A DNA stretch of 64,000 nucleotides, taken from positions 124,001-188,000 of the forward strand of contig CALUIB010000001.1 in NCBI GenBank assembly GCA_944320595.1. Reading direction: 5' to 3'. Below, piece by piece: positions 18,071 to 27,390 of this stretch (position 1 is the stretch's first letter; each line of letters opens with the position of its first letter). Below the pieces are notes generated by a model that was given only the letters and a program-made list of their open reading frames with translations, ran no database searches and was not told where the DNA came from. This DNA comes from an uncultured Muribaculaceae bacterium (GTDB taxonomy: Bacteria > Bacteroidota > Bacteroidia > Bacteroidales > Muribaculaceae). The translations under genes were made by a program, and so were the position numbers.

Positions 18071-20626
18071 ATGAAACTACAAGTTAGTAACACCAATTCC
18101 CCTGCATGGAGGGATTTGACTGTTAAATCAGAACTTCCCGCAAAGTTGAAGATGCTGGAAGAATTGGCAAAGAACCTTTGGTGGGTTTGGAATAGCGAAG
18201 GCAAAGCATTGTTCCACGACTTGGATCGAGACCTGTGGAGAGAAACAGGACAAAATCCGGTCATGCTGTTGCAACAATTGAGCTATGACCGCTACGAGGC
18301 TATCCTTGAAGATAAAGCCATGATGGCTCGCATCGAGAAAGTATATTCCGACTTCAAGGAATATATGAAAGTGCCTATGCGCACCGATGTGCCTTCGATT
18401 GCATACTTCAGCATGGAATTTGGCCTGTGCGGAGCTTTGAAGATATATTCAGGCGGCCTTGGTATCTTGGCCGGTGACTACATAAAGGAGGCTTCTGACT
18501 CGCGTATTGACATGGTGGCAGTTAGTTTCTTGTATCGTTACGGGTATTTCACCCAAACGCTTGCCATGGACGGACAGCAGATAGCAAACTATGAGCCGCA
18601 AAATTTCAATCAATTGCCTATTGAGCCTGTGCTTGATGAAAATGGCAATCACATGCTGCTTGAAGTTCCTTATCCGGGCCGTATCATTTATTCGCGTATA
18701 TGGAAGGTCAATGTGGGTCGCATGAACCTTTACTTGATGGATACCGACATCGACTTGAACTCGGAGTACGACCGCTCGATTACCCACATGCTTTATGGCG
18801 GTGACTGGGAAAACCGCATCAAGCAGGAATATTTGCTTGGCATCGGCGGTGTATTGATGCTGAAAAAGCTGGGCATCAAGCCGCAGCTTTACCATTGCAA
18901 CGAAGGTCACGCTGCATTGCTTAACCTGCAACGTCTTGTAGATTACGTGCAGGGTGAAGGCTTGACATTTAACCAAGCTCTTGAAGTGGTACGTGCCACT
19001 TCTCTATATACGGTGCACACTCCTGTGCCTGCCGGGCATGATTACTTCGATGAATCGTTGTTTGGCAAATACATGGGCGAGTTCCCCGAAAAATTAGGTA
19101 TCTCGTGGGCCGACCTTATGAACATGGGTCGCGAAAATCCCGACACAAATGAGCGTTTCAGCATGAGCGTGTTTGCACTTAATACTTGCCAAGAGGCAAA
19201 TGGCGTAAGCTGGCTGCATGGCGAGGTGTCTAAGAAAATGTTCCAGGGCATTTGGAAAGGTTATACATGGGAAGAGTCGCATGTGTCGTATGTTACCAAT
19301 GGCGTACACATGCAGACGTGGGCTGCTACTGAATGGAAAGAATTCTACGCCGATTTGTTTGGCGAAGGCTACCTTGAGGCTCAAAGCGATGAAAAGACGT
19401 GGGCTCCGATACTCAAGGCCAAGGACGAGGATATATGGGCACTTCGCATGAAGCTCAAGAACAAGCTCATTGAGTTCATAAAGAAAGATTTCACTGCATC
19501 GTGGCTTAAGAACCAGGGCGACCCGACACGCATATTGTCGATTGTTGAGAAAATCAACCCCAATGCGCTGATGATAGGTTTCGCTCGTCGTTTTGCTACT
19601 TACAAGCGTGCGCACCTGCTCTTTACCGACCTTGACCGCTTGTCGAAGATTGTCAACAACGAGAAATTCCCGGTTCAATTCATATTTGCTGGTAAGGCTC
19701 ACCCTGCCGATGGCGGTGGTCAGGGCTTGATTAAGCGCATCATTGAAATTTCGCGTATGCCGCAGTTCCTTGGCAAGATTATATTCCTTGAGAATTACGA
19801 CATGATTCTTGCCAAGCGCCTTGTCAGTGGTGTGGATATATGGTTGAATACACCTACCCGTCCGCTCGAAGCATCGGGAACCTCGGGTGAAAAGGCCGAG
19901 ATGAACGGTGTGCTTAACTTCTCGGTAAAAGATGGTTGGTGGTATGAAGGCTACCGCGAAGGTGCAGGTTGGGCATTGACCGACAAGCGCACATACACCG
20001 ACCAAGGCCAGCAAGACAAGCTCGACGCTGCTACTATATACTCGATGCTCGAAAACGAAATTATACCGCTTTACTTCGCCAAGAACAGCAAGGGTTATTC
20101 GCCCGAGTGGATACAGTATATAAAGAACTCTATCGCCCATATTGCGCCTCACTACACCATGACGCGCATGATTAACGATTACATCAACCGTTTTTATTGC
20201 AAGGAAGGCAAGCGTTCGGCAGAGTTGAAGGCCAACAATTATGCCAAGGCAAAGGAAATTGTTGCTTGGAAAGAAAATGTGGCATCGAAGTGGAACGACA
20301 TTCATGCCGTTGACATTCAGGTGTCGGATGCTTTGAAGACAACTGCTGTGAATGGTGACGAATTTGAGGCTACAGTGGTTCTTTATACTGCCGGCCTTGG
20401 TAAAGACCTCGGCGTGGAACTTGTGGTATATAGCGATGCTGACCGCGATTCAAAGCTTGTTGACAGGATACCGCTTGCAATCACCAAGACCGAAGGCGAC
20501 AACCTTACATATTATGTAAAAGACAAAATCAAATATGCAGGTTCGTTCCGCTACGCATTCCGTGTATATCCCAACAATAGCGACCTTCCTCACCGTCAGG
20601 ACTTCGCTTATGTGAAGTGGTTGTAA
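18071..20626 (+). CDS. glgP: Alpha-glucan phosphorylase, GT35 (short type)
   Basis: 851 residues. It releases glucose 1-phosphate from glycogen or maltodextrin. The pyridoxal-phosphate segment [14 protein letters not shown] is near 600-613, and the early SMEFGL and [17 protein letters not shown] blocks identify the short bacterial/archaeal clade that has an N-terminal DUF3417-like region ([10 protein letters not shown]). It is the second gene of the glycogen operon and is closed by a strong terminator 30 bp downstream. Confidence 0.95.
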   Translation: MKLQVSNTNSPAWRDLTVKSELPAKLKMLEELAKNLWWVWNSEGKALFHDLDRDLWRETGQNPVMLLQQLSYDRYEAILEDKAMMARIEKVYSDFKEYMKVPMRTDVPSIAYFSMEFGLCGALKIYSGGLGILAGDYIKEASDSRIDMVAVSFLYRYGYFTQTLAMDGQQIANYEPQNFNQLPIEPVLDENGNHMLLEVPYPGRIIYSRIWKVNVGRMNLYLMDTDIDLNSEYDRSITHMLYGGDWENRIKQEYLLGIGGVLMLKKLGIKPQLYHCNEGHAALLNLQRLVDYVQGEGLTFNQALEVVRATSLYTVHTPVPAGHDYFDESLFGKYMGEFPEKLGISWADLMNMGRENPDTNERFSMSVFALNTCQEANGVSWLHGEVSKKMFQGIWKGYTWEESHVSYVTNGVHMQTWAATEWKEFYADLFGEGYLEAQSDEKTWAPILKAKDEDIWALRMKLKNKLIEFIKKDFTASWLKNQGDPTRILSIVEKINPNALMIGFARRFATYKRAHLLFTDLDRLSKIVNNEKFPVQFIFAGKAHPADGGGQGLIKRIIEISRMPQFLGKIIFLENYDMILAKRLVSGVDIWLNTPTRPLEASGTSGEKAEMNGVLNFSVKDGWWYEGYREGAGWALTDKRTYTDQGQQDKLDAATIYSMLENEIIPLYFAKNSKGYSPEWIQYIKNSIAHIAPHYTMTRMINDYINRFYCKEGKRSAELKANNYAKAKEIVAWKENVASKWNDIHAVDIQVSDALKTTAVNGDEFEATVVLYTAGLGKDLGVELVVYSDADRDSKLVDRIPLAITKTEGDNLTYYVKDKIKYAGSFRYAFRVYPNNSDLPHRQDFAYVKWL

Positions 20627-20655
20627 TCTGAATTTGACAGTTGTGTCATAAATCT

Positions 20656-20696
20656 AAGTGCGTTTCTTTACTCCAAAGGAAGAAACGCACTTTTTT
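20656..20696 (+). terminator. Terminator of the glycogen operon
   Basis: A perfect 13-bp stem AAGTGCGTTTCTT / AAGAAACGCACTT (20656-20668, 20680-20692) with a T6 tract. Confidence 0.92.
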
Positions 20697-20777
20697 CATA
20701 TCGTATATTTTCGGAAATTTCTGCAAAGTGCACTTGCTGCATTTCGGCGTAAGCGATGCTTATACGTAAAAAGAGGG

Positions 20778-20814
20778 AAAAGCCTGTTGAGCTTAGCTGC
20801 CAACAGGCTTTTTT
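20778..20814 (+). terminator. Second intrinsic terminator in the glgP-receptor gap
   Basis: AAAAGCCTGTTG (20778-20789) pairs perfectly with CAACAGGCTTTT (20801-20812) and runs into T's. No gene lies between this and the previous terminator. The 80 bp between them has small dyads (AAGTGCACTT; CGTAAGC-GAT-GCTTATACG) and a TATATTTT box at 20704-20711, so a small transcript is possible. Otherwise it is a backup terminator. Confidence 0.9.
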
Positions 20815-20840
20815 GTGCCATTTTCGTGGGTGTTATTGTA

Positions 20841-20917
20841 TTGTTACCAAGGTGTAAAACGATTGTTATGCTCGTAACCGAATTGTCACAGCAGTGAAAA
20901 ACAGTTGTTACAGTAAA
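20841..20917 (+). promoter_or_regulatory. Cluster of TTGTTAC-type operator half-sites upstream of the TonB receptor
   Basis: Four TTGT(T/C)A(C/T) heptamers start at 20841, 20863, 20883 and 20905 (spacings 22, 20, 22 bp, about two helical turns). Inverted GTAA/GTGA half-sites lie between them (20854, 20874, 20894). The last copy sits where a -33 box would be for a GAAATTTG -7-like box at 20922-20929, which has no TTTG of its own, as expected for an activated promoter. The regulator is unknown. A head-to-tail response regulator of PhoB type or a dimeric repressor would both fit. Confidence 0.55.
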
Positions 20918-20968
20918 GGTGGAAATTTGCACTGTGAAAAAAGAAGTGTAATATAGGTATTAACAGTA

Positions 20969-23749
20969 ATGAAGAAAAGTAGAATTTGTTTTAGGTTTAT
21001 TCTTTTGATATTTACAGGATTGGTTGCATTGACGGCCGATGCTGCGGCACTGAAAGGACGTGTGACCGACGAGAATAACGAACCGCTGATAGGAGCTACC
21101 GTGACGCTGCCGAGTGCCGGTATCACGGTGGCGACTGATGTCGATGGCAATTATGAAATTCCAGGGTTGCGCAATGGCAAATACATGGTTGAGGCCTCGT
21201 ATGTGTTTTACAAAACGCAGTCTAAAGAAGTCGATGTTGAAGGGTTGTCAACGGTAGATTTTATGATGGAGTCGGAAAGTCAGACACTGGGTGAAGTGGT
21301 GGTAACGGCGCAAGCCCGTCGAGACTCGGAAGGCACAATAGTCAATCTGCAAAAAAACAGCCTTGTGGTGCAGTCGGGTGTGTCGGCTCAGCAGATAAGC
21401 CGTACACAAGATAGCGATGCCTCGGAGGTTATAAAGCGAGTGCCTGGCATAAGCCTCATAGAAGACCGTTTTGTGATGGTGCGTGGACTGTCGCAACGCT
21501 ATAACAATGTGTGGCTTAACAATAGTGCAGTGCCGAGCAGCGAGGCCGATTCTCGGGCATATTCGTTTGACATGATACCATCGTCACAGCTCGATAACAT
21601 GATTATAATAAAGTCGCCGTCGCCCGAATATCCGGCCGACTTCAGTGGCGGTTTTGTGATGATTAATACCAAGGATATTCCGGCTACGAACTTTTTCAAA
21701 GTTTCGCTTGGGGGTAGCATCAATGATAACACACATTTCAGCAACTTCGAGTATGCGCTTGGCAGTGGAACCGATTTTCTTGGATTTGACAGTGGGTTTC
21801 GCAGTTTGGATGGCGGCATTAACGGCGCGCTTAACAGTATAGCCGGTAACGGTATCGATGTGAAAAACAATGGTTTCAATAATGATTGGCGTATCCGCAA
21901 TAAGAGGCCGGTGGCCGATGTATCGTTCAATGCCGAACTCAATCGTCGCTGGATAGGCGAGGAGGGTCAGACGTTTGCATTGCTTGGAACATTGAATTAC
22001 GGCAATAGTTACCGCACCATCTTGAATATGGAAAATTCGCTCTTTGGTGCATACGACACGGCTAACGACCGCCCGGTGTATTTGCGTAATAGTCAGGACA
22101 ACCAGTATAACCACTATGCCAAGGTGGGTGCGATGCTGAACTTGACATATCTGAGTGCCGATGGAAACAACAGATATGAGTTCAAGAACATATTCAACCA
22201 GATAGGCCGTGACCGTTACACTTGGCGTGTGGGTATAGATGCACAGAGCAACAATGAGCAGAGTGCCGAATATTATTATATGAGTCGCACGACGTATAAC
22301 GGGCAATTTACTGGTCGCCACCAGTTGGCTGATGACCGCCGTCTTGATTGGAGCGTTGGCTATGCATACGCCAATAATTGTATGCCCGACCGTCGCCGAT
22401 ATGTGGTGAATGATGCCATCGACCGTGGCCACCTTGGCTTGACGAGTGCCAATGACATTGAACGCGAATTCACGCGCTTGAACGAACATACGGCATCGGT
22501 CAATGTTAATTTCCGCGATAAGTATGAGGTAGGGGCGATTGAACCCGAATTGAGAGTTGGCGTTTATAGCGATTACCGTACTCGCAGTTATCGTGCAAGA
22601 GATTTCATTTATACTTATAATGCGGCTAACAATACTCTGCCTTCGGGTTTCATGTACATGGATATACCTAATGAGTTGCTTGTTGATGCAAATTATGGTG
22701 CCGACAAATTGTATATGCTTGAGAATGTGCGCTGGACTAACAATTATGATGGAAATAACCGCCTTGTGGCAGGTTATGTGGGCGTAAACATACCGCTGAA
22801 CAAGTTCAATGTGTATGCCGGCGTGAGATATGAATATAACAAGATGGAACTTATAAGCAACACTCGCGACTATGAGGAGAGTCCACGCAGTTTGTTCTAT
22901 GACACAAGTGATTTCTTCCCATCGGTGAATGCGACGTATAAATTTTCGGACAAGCATCAGGCACGAATGTCATACGGGCGCAGCATTAATCGCCCTGAGT
23001 TCCGTGAAGTGTCGCCGTCGGTTTATTACGATTTCGACCTTGCCAGCAACGTGCAGGGAAACACCGACCTTAAATCGGCATACATCGACAATGTGGACTT
23101 GAGCTACGAGTTCTATCCTGCAACTGGGGAATTAGTGTCGGTGTCATTGTTCTACAAGCATTTTAAGAATCCGATAGAATGGACTTATACCGTAAATGGC
23201 GGTACGAGCCTCACATATTCGTATGAGAATGCCGAGGGAGCCAACACATACGGTGTGGAACTGGAAATAAAGAAGAACCTTGGTTTCATAGGGCTTGACG
23301 ACTTTGGCATAAACTTTAATGGTGCATTGATAAAGAGTAAGGTGGTGTTCCCCGAAGGGTCGAAAGAGAAAGACCGCCCCATGCAGGGCCAATCGCCATA
23401 CCTCATCAACGCCGGCATCTTCTATCAGCCTCGCGACCTTGGGCTTAATGTGGCATTGCTTTACAATCGCATAGGCAAGCGCATCGTGGGTGTGGGCCGC
23501 AGCCTTGGAAACGGCGACAATGTGGTCAATATCCCTGATTCATACGAAATGCCGCGTAACACACTCGACTTGAGTGCCTCGAAAAAATTTGGCGACCATT
23601 TTGAGGTTAAACTTTCGTTACGCAATATTTTGTCGGAAGATGTGTCGTATAAGCAATTTGAAACTACCCCACATGGCGAAGTGGAGGAGGTGACGCGCCA
23701 ATTCGACCCCGGACGTAACTACTCGGTGAGCGTGAGCTATTCATTCTAA
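20969..23749 (+). CDS. TonB-dependent outer-membrane receptor
   Basis: 926 residues. Signal peptide (about 1-26), a carboxypeptidase-regulatory-like Ig domain (about 28-95, LKGRVTDENNEPLIGATV), a plug (about 105-235, with VPGISLIEDRFVMVRG and SPEYPADFSGGFVMI) and a long barrel ending in the aromatic C terminus SYSF. The plug resembles FecA/metal- or cofactor-type receptors more than SusC, and the next gene is not a SusD homologue. It forms a two-gene operon with the lipoprotein that starts 66 bp downstream. The substrate is unknown. Upstream repeats suggest specific regulation. Confidence 0.9.
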   Translation: MKKSRICFRFILLIFTGLVALTADAAALKGRVTDENNEPLIGATVTLPSAGITVATDVDGNYEIPGLRNGKYMVEASYVFYKTQSKEVDVEGLSTVDFMMESESQTLGEVVVTAQARRDSEGTIVNLQKNSLVVQSGVSAQQISRTQDSDASEVIKRVPGISLIEDRFVMVRGLSQRYNNVWLNNSAVPSSEADSRAYSFDMIPSSQLDNMIIIKSPSPEYPADFSGGFVMINTKDIPATNFFKVSLGGSINDNTHFSNFEYALGSGTDFLGFDSGFRSLDGGINGALNSIAGNGIDVKNNGFNNDWRIRNKRPVADVSFNAELNRRWIGEEGQTFALLGTLNYGNSYRTILNMENSLFGAYDTANDRPVYLRNSQDNQYNHYAKVGAMLNLTYLSADGNNRYEFKNIFNQIGRDRYTWRVGIDAQSNNEQSAEYYYMSRTTYNGQFTGRHQLADDRRLDWSVGYAYANNCMPDRRRYVVNDAIDRGHLGLTSANDIEREFTRLNEHTASVNVNFRDKYEVGAIEPELRVGVYSDYRTRSYRARDFIYTYNAANNTLPSGFMYMDIPNELLVDANYGADKLYMLENVRWTNNYDGNNRLVAGYVGVNIPLNKFNVYAGVRYEYNKMELISNTRDYEESPRSLFYDTSDFFPSVNATYKFSDKHQARMSYGRSINRPEFREVSPSVYYDFDLASNVQGNTDLKSAYIDNVDLSYEFYPATGELVSVSLFYKHFKNPIEWTYTVNGGTSLTYSYENAEGANTYGVELEIKKNLGFIGLDDFGINFNGALIKSKVVFPEGSKEKDRPMQGQSPYLINAGIFYQPRDLGLNVALLYNRIGKRIVGVGRSLGNGDNVVNIPDSYEMPRNTLDLSASKKFGDHFEVKLSLRNILSEDVSYKQFETTPHGEVEEVTRQFDPGRNYSVSVSYSF

Positions 23750-23815
23750 AGTTGAACATATTATAATTAGAAACATATAATCATTCATTAAACATTTAAC
23801 AAACACAGAAACAAC

Positions 23816-25345
23816 ATGAAGTTTAAAAGTTATTTTGTTTATGCCTTGATGGCAGGTGTATCGGTGATGTCGGTAGCTTGTAGCGATGACGAAAACACCC
23901 CTGGTGAGGGAGTTGGTTATGAATGGGGTGATGACAATGGTGCAGTAAGCTGCAACAACCTGCTGTTTAACGAAGATGGTTCGGAAAATCCTAATGGAAC
24001 TGTAATAGGCAATGGAGACAGGGACTTCGTTTTCACTGGCAACCAGACATTAAAGAAAGGTACTTACCTGCTTAAGGGGTGGGTTTACATAGGGAATGGT
24101 GCACAATTGACCATTGAGCCTGGTACTGTGATAAAAGGCGACAAGACTACTATGGCATCGCTCATAGTTGAAAAGGGTGGCAAACTGATAGCCCAGGGTA
24201 CTGCTACCGAGCCAATCGTGTTCACGTCTAATTCGCCCAAGGGTCAGCGCAAACCTGGCGACTGGGGCGGTGTTATCATTTGCGGTCAGGCTCGTAACAA
24301 CCAGCAGAGCGATATGCAGATTGAAGGTGGTCCTCGCAGCCATCATGGTGGTAACAACGATGCTGATAATTCGGGCGTGTTGAGCTACGTTCGCATTGAG
24401 TTTGCCGGGTATCCTTTCCAGCCCGACCAGGAGATAAACGGCTTGACACTTGGCTCAGTCGGTAGCGGTACCAAAATCGACCATGTGCAGGTATCGTTCA
24501 GCAACGATGACTCATACGAATGGTTTGGCGGCACGGTTGACTGCAAGTATCTTGTGGCTTACCGTGGTTGGGACGACGATTTCGATACCGACAATGGTTT
24601 CAGCGGTAACGTGCAATTCTGCTTGTCGGTTCGCGACCCCCGTATAGCCGATACGTCGAAGTCTAACGGTTTCGAGTCGGACAACTGTAGCGATGGAACG
24701 GCCATCGAACCCTACACCACTTGCACATTCAGCAACGTGACTTTTGTTGGCCCGTGCGGACGCGACGGATTCGAAAACACGGCTAATGATTACATCAATG
24801 GTGGTGACTATTTCCCCAACAATGGTTCTGCTCTTGGTCAATTCCAGTCGGCAATGCAAGTGCGCCGTGGCAGCCGCTTGAACTGCTACAATTCGGTGGC
24901 AGTGGGTTTCCCCATTGGAATAATAATTGACGGCCAACGTGGCAACACGGTTGAAATGGCAAAGAATGGCACGGTGAAGATTCAAAACGTGTGGTTTGCC
25001 GATATGGATATACTTGGTAGCGATTTCAACGGGGTGTATGATGATGTGCTTTACGATGCTGTGAATGATAAGGTGATAGATGAAAATCAAGTTTCTTATT
25101 CGCATACTTACTTCTTGTCTCAACCGGGCAATAAAATGATTGAAGATGCAGCCTCGCTGATGCTTGGCGATCCAGGTAATGTAGGTGCAAATGTAATGCC
25201 GCAGGCTGGCAGCCCGCTGTTGACAGCTGCCTCATTTGAAGGTGTTGATGGCATGGATAATGTGAGCTACATAGGTGCATTTGCAGCCGATGATAATTGG
25301 ATGGAAGGTTGGACTAATTTTGACCCGAATAACACTGATTATTAA
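23816..25345 (+). CDS. Putative surface lipoprotein with beta-helix-like repeats, partner of the receptor
   Basis: 509 residues. A lipoprotein signal ends at SVAC|SDDEN; the acidic residues just after the Cys fit the Bacteroidetes surface-export signal. Residues about 75-150 have right-handed beta-helix-like rungs (LTIEPGTVIKGD, LIVEKGGKLIAQGT, EPIVFTSN). The middle is rich in Gly, Asn and Asp (FSNDDSYEWFGG, RGWDDDFDTDNG) and could bind metal or carbohydrate. I know similar proteins beside TonB receptors in Bacteroidetes but no experimentally fixed role; some databases carry an unreliable 'multidrug transporter' name. It probably captures ligand for, or caps, the adjacent receptor. Confidence 0.8.
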   Translation: MKFKSYFVYALMAGVSVMSVACSDDENTPGEGVGYEWGDDNGAVSCNNLLFNEDGSENPNGTVIGNGDRDFVFTGNQTLKKGTYLLKGWVYIGNGAQLTIEPGTVIKGDKTTMASLIVEKGGKLIAQGTATEPIVFTSNSPKGQRKPGDWGGVIICGQARNNQQSDMQIEGGPRSHHGGNNDADNSGVLSYVRIEFAGYPFQPDQEINGLTLGSVGSGTKIDHVQVSFSNDDSYEWFGGTVDCKYLVAYRGWDDDFDTDNGFSGNVQFCLSVRDPRIADTSKSNGFESDNCSDGTAIEPYTTCTFSNVTFVGPCGRDGFENTANDYINGGDYFPNNGSALGQFQSAMQVRRGSRLNCYNSVAVGFPIGIIIDGQRGNTVEMAKNGTVKIQNVWFADMDILGSDFNGVYDDVLYDAVNDKVIDENQVSYSHTYFLSQPGNKMIEDAASLMLGDPGNVGANVMPQAGSPLLTAASFEGVDGMDNVSYIGAFAADDNWMEGWTNFDPNNTDY

Positions 25346-25377
25346 TCTATCTTGAAAAATATCACACTATAAATCGT

Positions 25378-25414
25378 GGTTGCTGCTCTGCCTTGTGAGC
25401 AGCAACCTTTTTTT
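25378..25414 (+). terminator. Terminator of the receptor-lipoprotein operon
   Basis: A perfect 11-bp stem GGTTGCTGCTC (25378-25388) / GAGCAGCAACC (25397-25407), loop of 8, T7 tract. Confidence 0.92.
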
Positions 25415-25461
25415 AGAATAAGTGATAAATTATATTGTGGTGTATTGATATTTTAATCGTA

Positions 25462-25497
25462 TTGTTACCTGGTTGTAACAAAATGAGGCTAATTTTG
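25462..25497 (+). promoter_or_regulatory. Promoter with a TTGTTAC-N6-GTAACAA palindrome
   Basis: A perfect dyad TTGTTAC (25462-25468), CTGGTT, GTAACAA (25475-25481), then TAATTTTG at 25490-25497 as -7 box. No TTTG lies at the -33 spacing; the dyad occupies that position. The half-site is the same as the repeats upstream of the receptor operon at 20841-20911. The only downstream unit before the next promoter is a non-coding stretch that ends in a terminator. Confidence 0.6.
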
Positions 25498-25503
25498 CAT
25501 TGT

Positions 25504-25666
25504 AATCAGAAAGGAGTTCTATATTTTCAATAATAAAGGCTTGATACTTCACACCTTCTAATACGAGTTGGTTAATACGAGAAAATGGTGTATTGACAAT
25601 CGCAATACATTCTGTAAATATCGTTTATGAGAAAGCCCCCTGCAGTGATTGTACGGGGCTTTTTTA
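25504..25666 (+). ncRNA. Candidate small RNA of about 160 nt
   Basis: The start is inferred about 7 nt after the -7 box. The end is an intrinsic terminator, AAAGCCCC (25632-25639) with GGGGCTTT (25655-25662) and a T tract. Inside are a direct repeat TAATACGAG (25559 and 25573, period 14) and a perfect hairpin TGTATTG-N7-CAATACA (25589-25609). No ORF with credible length or start is present. It resembles no Rfam family I can name. Its promoter carries the palindrome shared with the receptor operon, so co-regulation is plausible. It could instead be a long 5' leader with an attenuator for the GT4 gene, but that gene has its own TAACTTTG box after the terminator. Confidence 0.5.
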
Positions 25667-25690
25667 TGTGTATTACTCCAAAATTATGTT

Positions 25691-25698
25691 TAACTTTG
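25691..25698 (+). promoter_or_regulatory. Putative -7 box of the GT4 gene
   Basis: TAACTTTG, 25 nt before the ATG. The -33 element is not clear. Confidence 0.5.
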
Positions 25699-25723
25699 CG
25701 AAAATAACATATCACACACCGAC

Positions 25724-26863
25724 ATGAAGATAGGATTTGATGCCAAGCGGGCAGTTAACAACAAGACAGGGCTGGGCAATTATAGCAGGCTTGTGGTGGA
25801 TGTGCTTTCGGAATATTATCCCGAAAACCAGTATTTGTTATATGCTCCGAAGATGAAATACAACAATCGCCTTGAACCGCTGCTTGGCAGGGGGAATATT
25901 AGCCTTGTCTTGCCGAAACGCGGCATAGACCAGCGGCTGTCCGGATTGTGGCGTGTGGGAAATGGCATTGTGCGCGATTACAGCAGTGATGGCATAGATA
26001 TTTTTCATGGACTGAGCAATGAATTGCCGCTTTCGCACAATACTGTGCCAACGGTTGTGACCATTCACGACTTGATATTTTTGTATTACCCATATTGTTA
26101 CAAACCGGCTGATAGGCTTATATATAATTATAAATTTCGCAAAGCGTGCGAGAACAGTAATCGCATAATTGCGGTGAGCCATTGCACTAAACGAGATATA
26201 GTGAGGAGCTATGGTATATGTGCCGACAAGATTGATGTCGTGTACCAAGGGTGTGACGAAGGGTTCAAAGTTAAGCGTAGCGAAGAAGAGAAAGCTGCGG
26301 CGAGAAAAAAATACAATCTTCCCGAAGGGGAGTTTATCTTATACGTCGGCACGGTTGAAGAGCGCAAGAATGTGTTGTTGGCCGTGAAAGCTTTGAGGGC
26401 TGTTGCTGATGCGTCGTTGCCTCTTGTTATCGTAGGCAGGGAGACCCATTATGCCCAAAAGGTAAAAGAGTATGCAGCCAAGTATAATATTGGTGGCAGG
26501 GTATTGTTTAGGCAAATACATTTCGGAGACTTGCCTGCAGTGTACCAGTCGGCGGCGGTATTTGTTTATCCGTCACGCTATGAAGGATTTGGTATCCCGG
26601 TGCTTGAGGCTTTGTGCAGTGGTGTGCCGGTGGTGGCTGCCACAGGGTCGTGCCTTGAAGAAGCCGGGGGAGAAGGCAGCCGCTATGTTAATCCCGATGA
26701 CGTGGATGGAATGGCTGTGGCAATAGATGAAATACTTGGCAACAGCCAGTTGCGCGGCATGATGATAGATAAAGGATATTGCCATGCGAGCAGGTTCACG
26801 CGTGAAAGTATTGCTGAGAATGTAATGGGTGTTTATAAAAAAATATTAGGAAAAAGGGAATGA
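25724..26863 (+). CDS. Glycosyltransferase, GT4 family
   Basis: 379 residues, GT-B fold, cytoplasmic or membrane-associated. N-terminal GxGNY-type loop (TGLGNYSR), a VTIHDLIFLYYP segment, the donor-site VGTVEERKN near 207-215, and EGFGIPVLEA near 287-296 with the paired Glu residues of the EX7E motif. The family transfers sugar (often mannose or glucose) from a nucleotide sugar with retention; the acceptor cannot be told. It stands outside any polysaccharide cluster. Its stop overlaps the next start by 4 bp (ATGA), so the two genes are translationally coupled. Confidence 0.88.
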   Translation: MKIGFDAKRAVNNKTGLGNYSRLVVDVLSEYYPENQYLLYAPKMKYNNRLEPLLGRGNISLVLPKRGIDQRLSGLWRVGNGIVRDYSSDGIDIFHGLSNELPLSHNTVPTVVTIHDLIFLYYPYCYKPADRLIYNYKFRKACENSNRIIAVSHCTKRDIVRSYGICADKIDVVYQGCDEGFKVKRSEEEKAAARKKYNLPEGEFILYVGTVEERKNVLLAVKALRAVADASLPLVIVGRETHYAQKVKEYAAKYNIGGRVLFRQIHFGDLPAVYQSAAVFVYPSRYEGFGIPVLEALCSGVPVVAATGSCLEEAGGEGSRYVNPDDVDGMAVAIDEILGNSQLRGMMIDKGYCHASRFTRESIAENVMGVYKKILGKRE

Positions 26864-27354
26864 TGGAAAAATTATTGGACGTGGAAGAACGTGAGCGTCG
26901 TGGAATGGAAAATTTCAAGCGAGGGTATAATTGCGCACAATCGGTGGTGTTGGCTTTTGCCGATGTGTATGGTCTTAGCGAAGATATGGCTTTGCGAGTA
27001 TCGGCATCGTTTGGGGCTGGCATAGGGAGAATGAGGCTCACTTGTGGCGGTGCCAATGGAATGTTCCTGCTTGCTGGGCTTGAGAATGGCTCGGTAGTGG
27101 CAGGCGACTTGAAAGGCCGCGGCGATAATTATAAATTGGTTCAGGAACTTGCCGCAAGGTTCAAGCAGGAAGTTGGTTCGCTGATATGCGCCGAATTACT
27201 TGGGCTGAAACCAGGTGCTAAAGAAGGTGCGATGCCGAGTGAGCGCACGGCAGAGTATTACCGCAAGCGTCCATGTGTGGGTATGGTGGGACTTGGGTGC
27301 CGCATATATGCCGAGATGCTTAATGAACGCCGCAGTGGCAAAGAGAGTGAATAA
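26860..27354 (+). CDS. C_GCAxxG_C_C family protein
   Basis: 164 residues. Spaced cysteines in NCAQSV, TCGGANG, LICAE and PCVGMVGLGC fit the C_GCAxxG_C_C family, proteins of unknown biochemical role with a possible redox cofactor or metal site. Here the central motif reads CGGANG rather than GCAxxG exactly. No signal peptide. A second ATG is 3 nt later; the first is used because it overlaps the preceding stop. Confidence 0.78.
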   Translation: MMEKLLDVEERERRGMENFKRGYNCAQSVVLAFADVYGLSEDMALRVSASFGAGIGRMRLTCGGANGMFLLAGLENGSVVAGDLKGRGDNYKLVQELAARFKQEVGSLICAELLGLKPGAKEGAMPSERTAEYYRKRPCVGMVGLGCRIYAEMLNERRSGKESE

Positions 27355-27390
27355 AGGTATTTGTTAATTGAATAGAAAAAGTTGTACGGC

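Noticed and set aside
21584..22957. 457-codon ORF antisense to the TonB receptor
   Set aside because: Ile/His/Val-rich shadow of barrel codons with no start signal or family motif.
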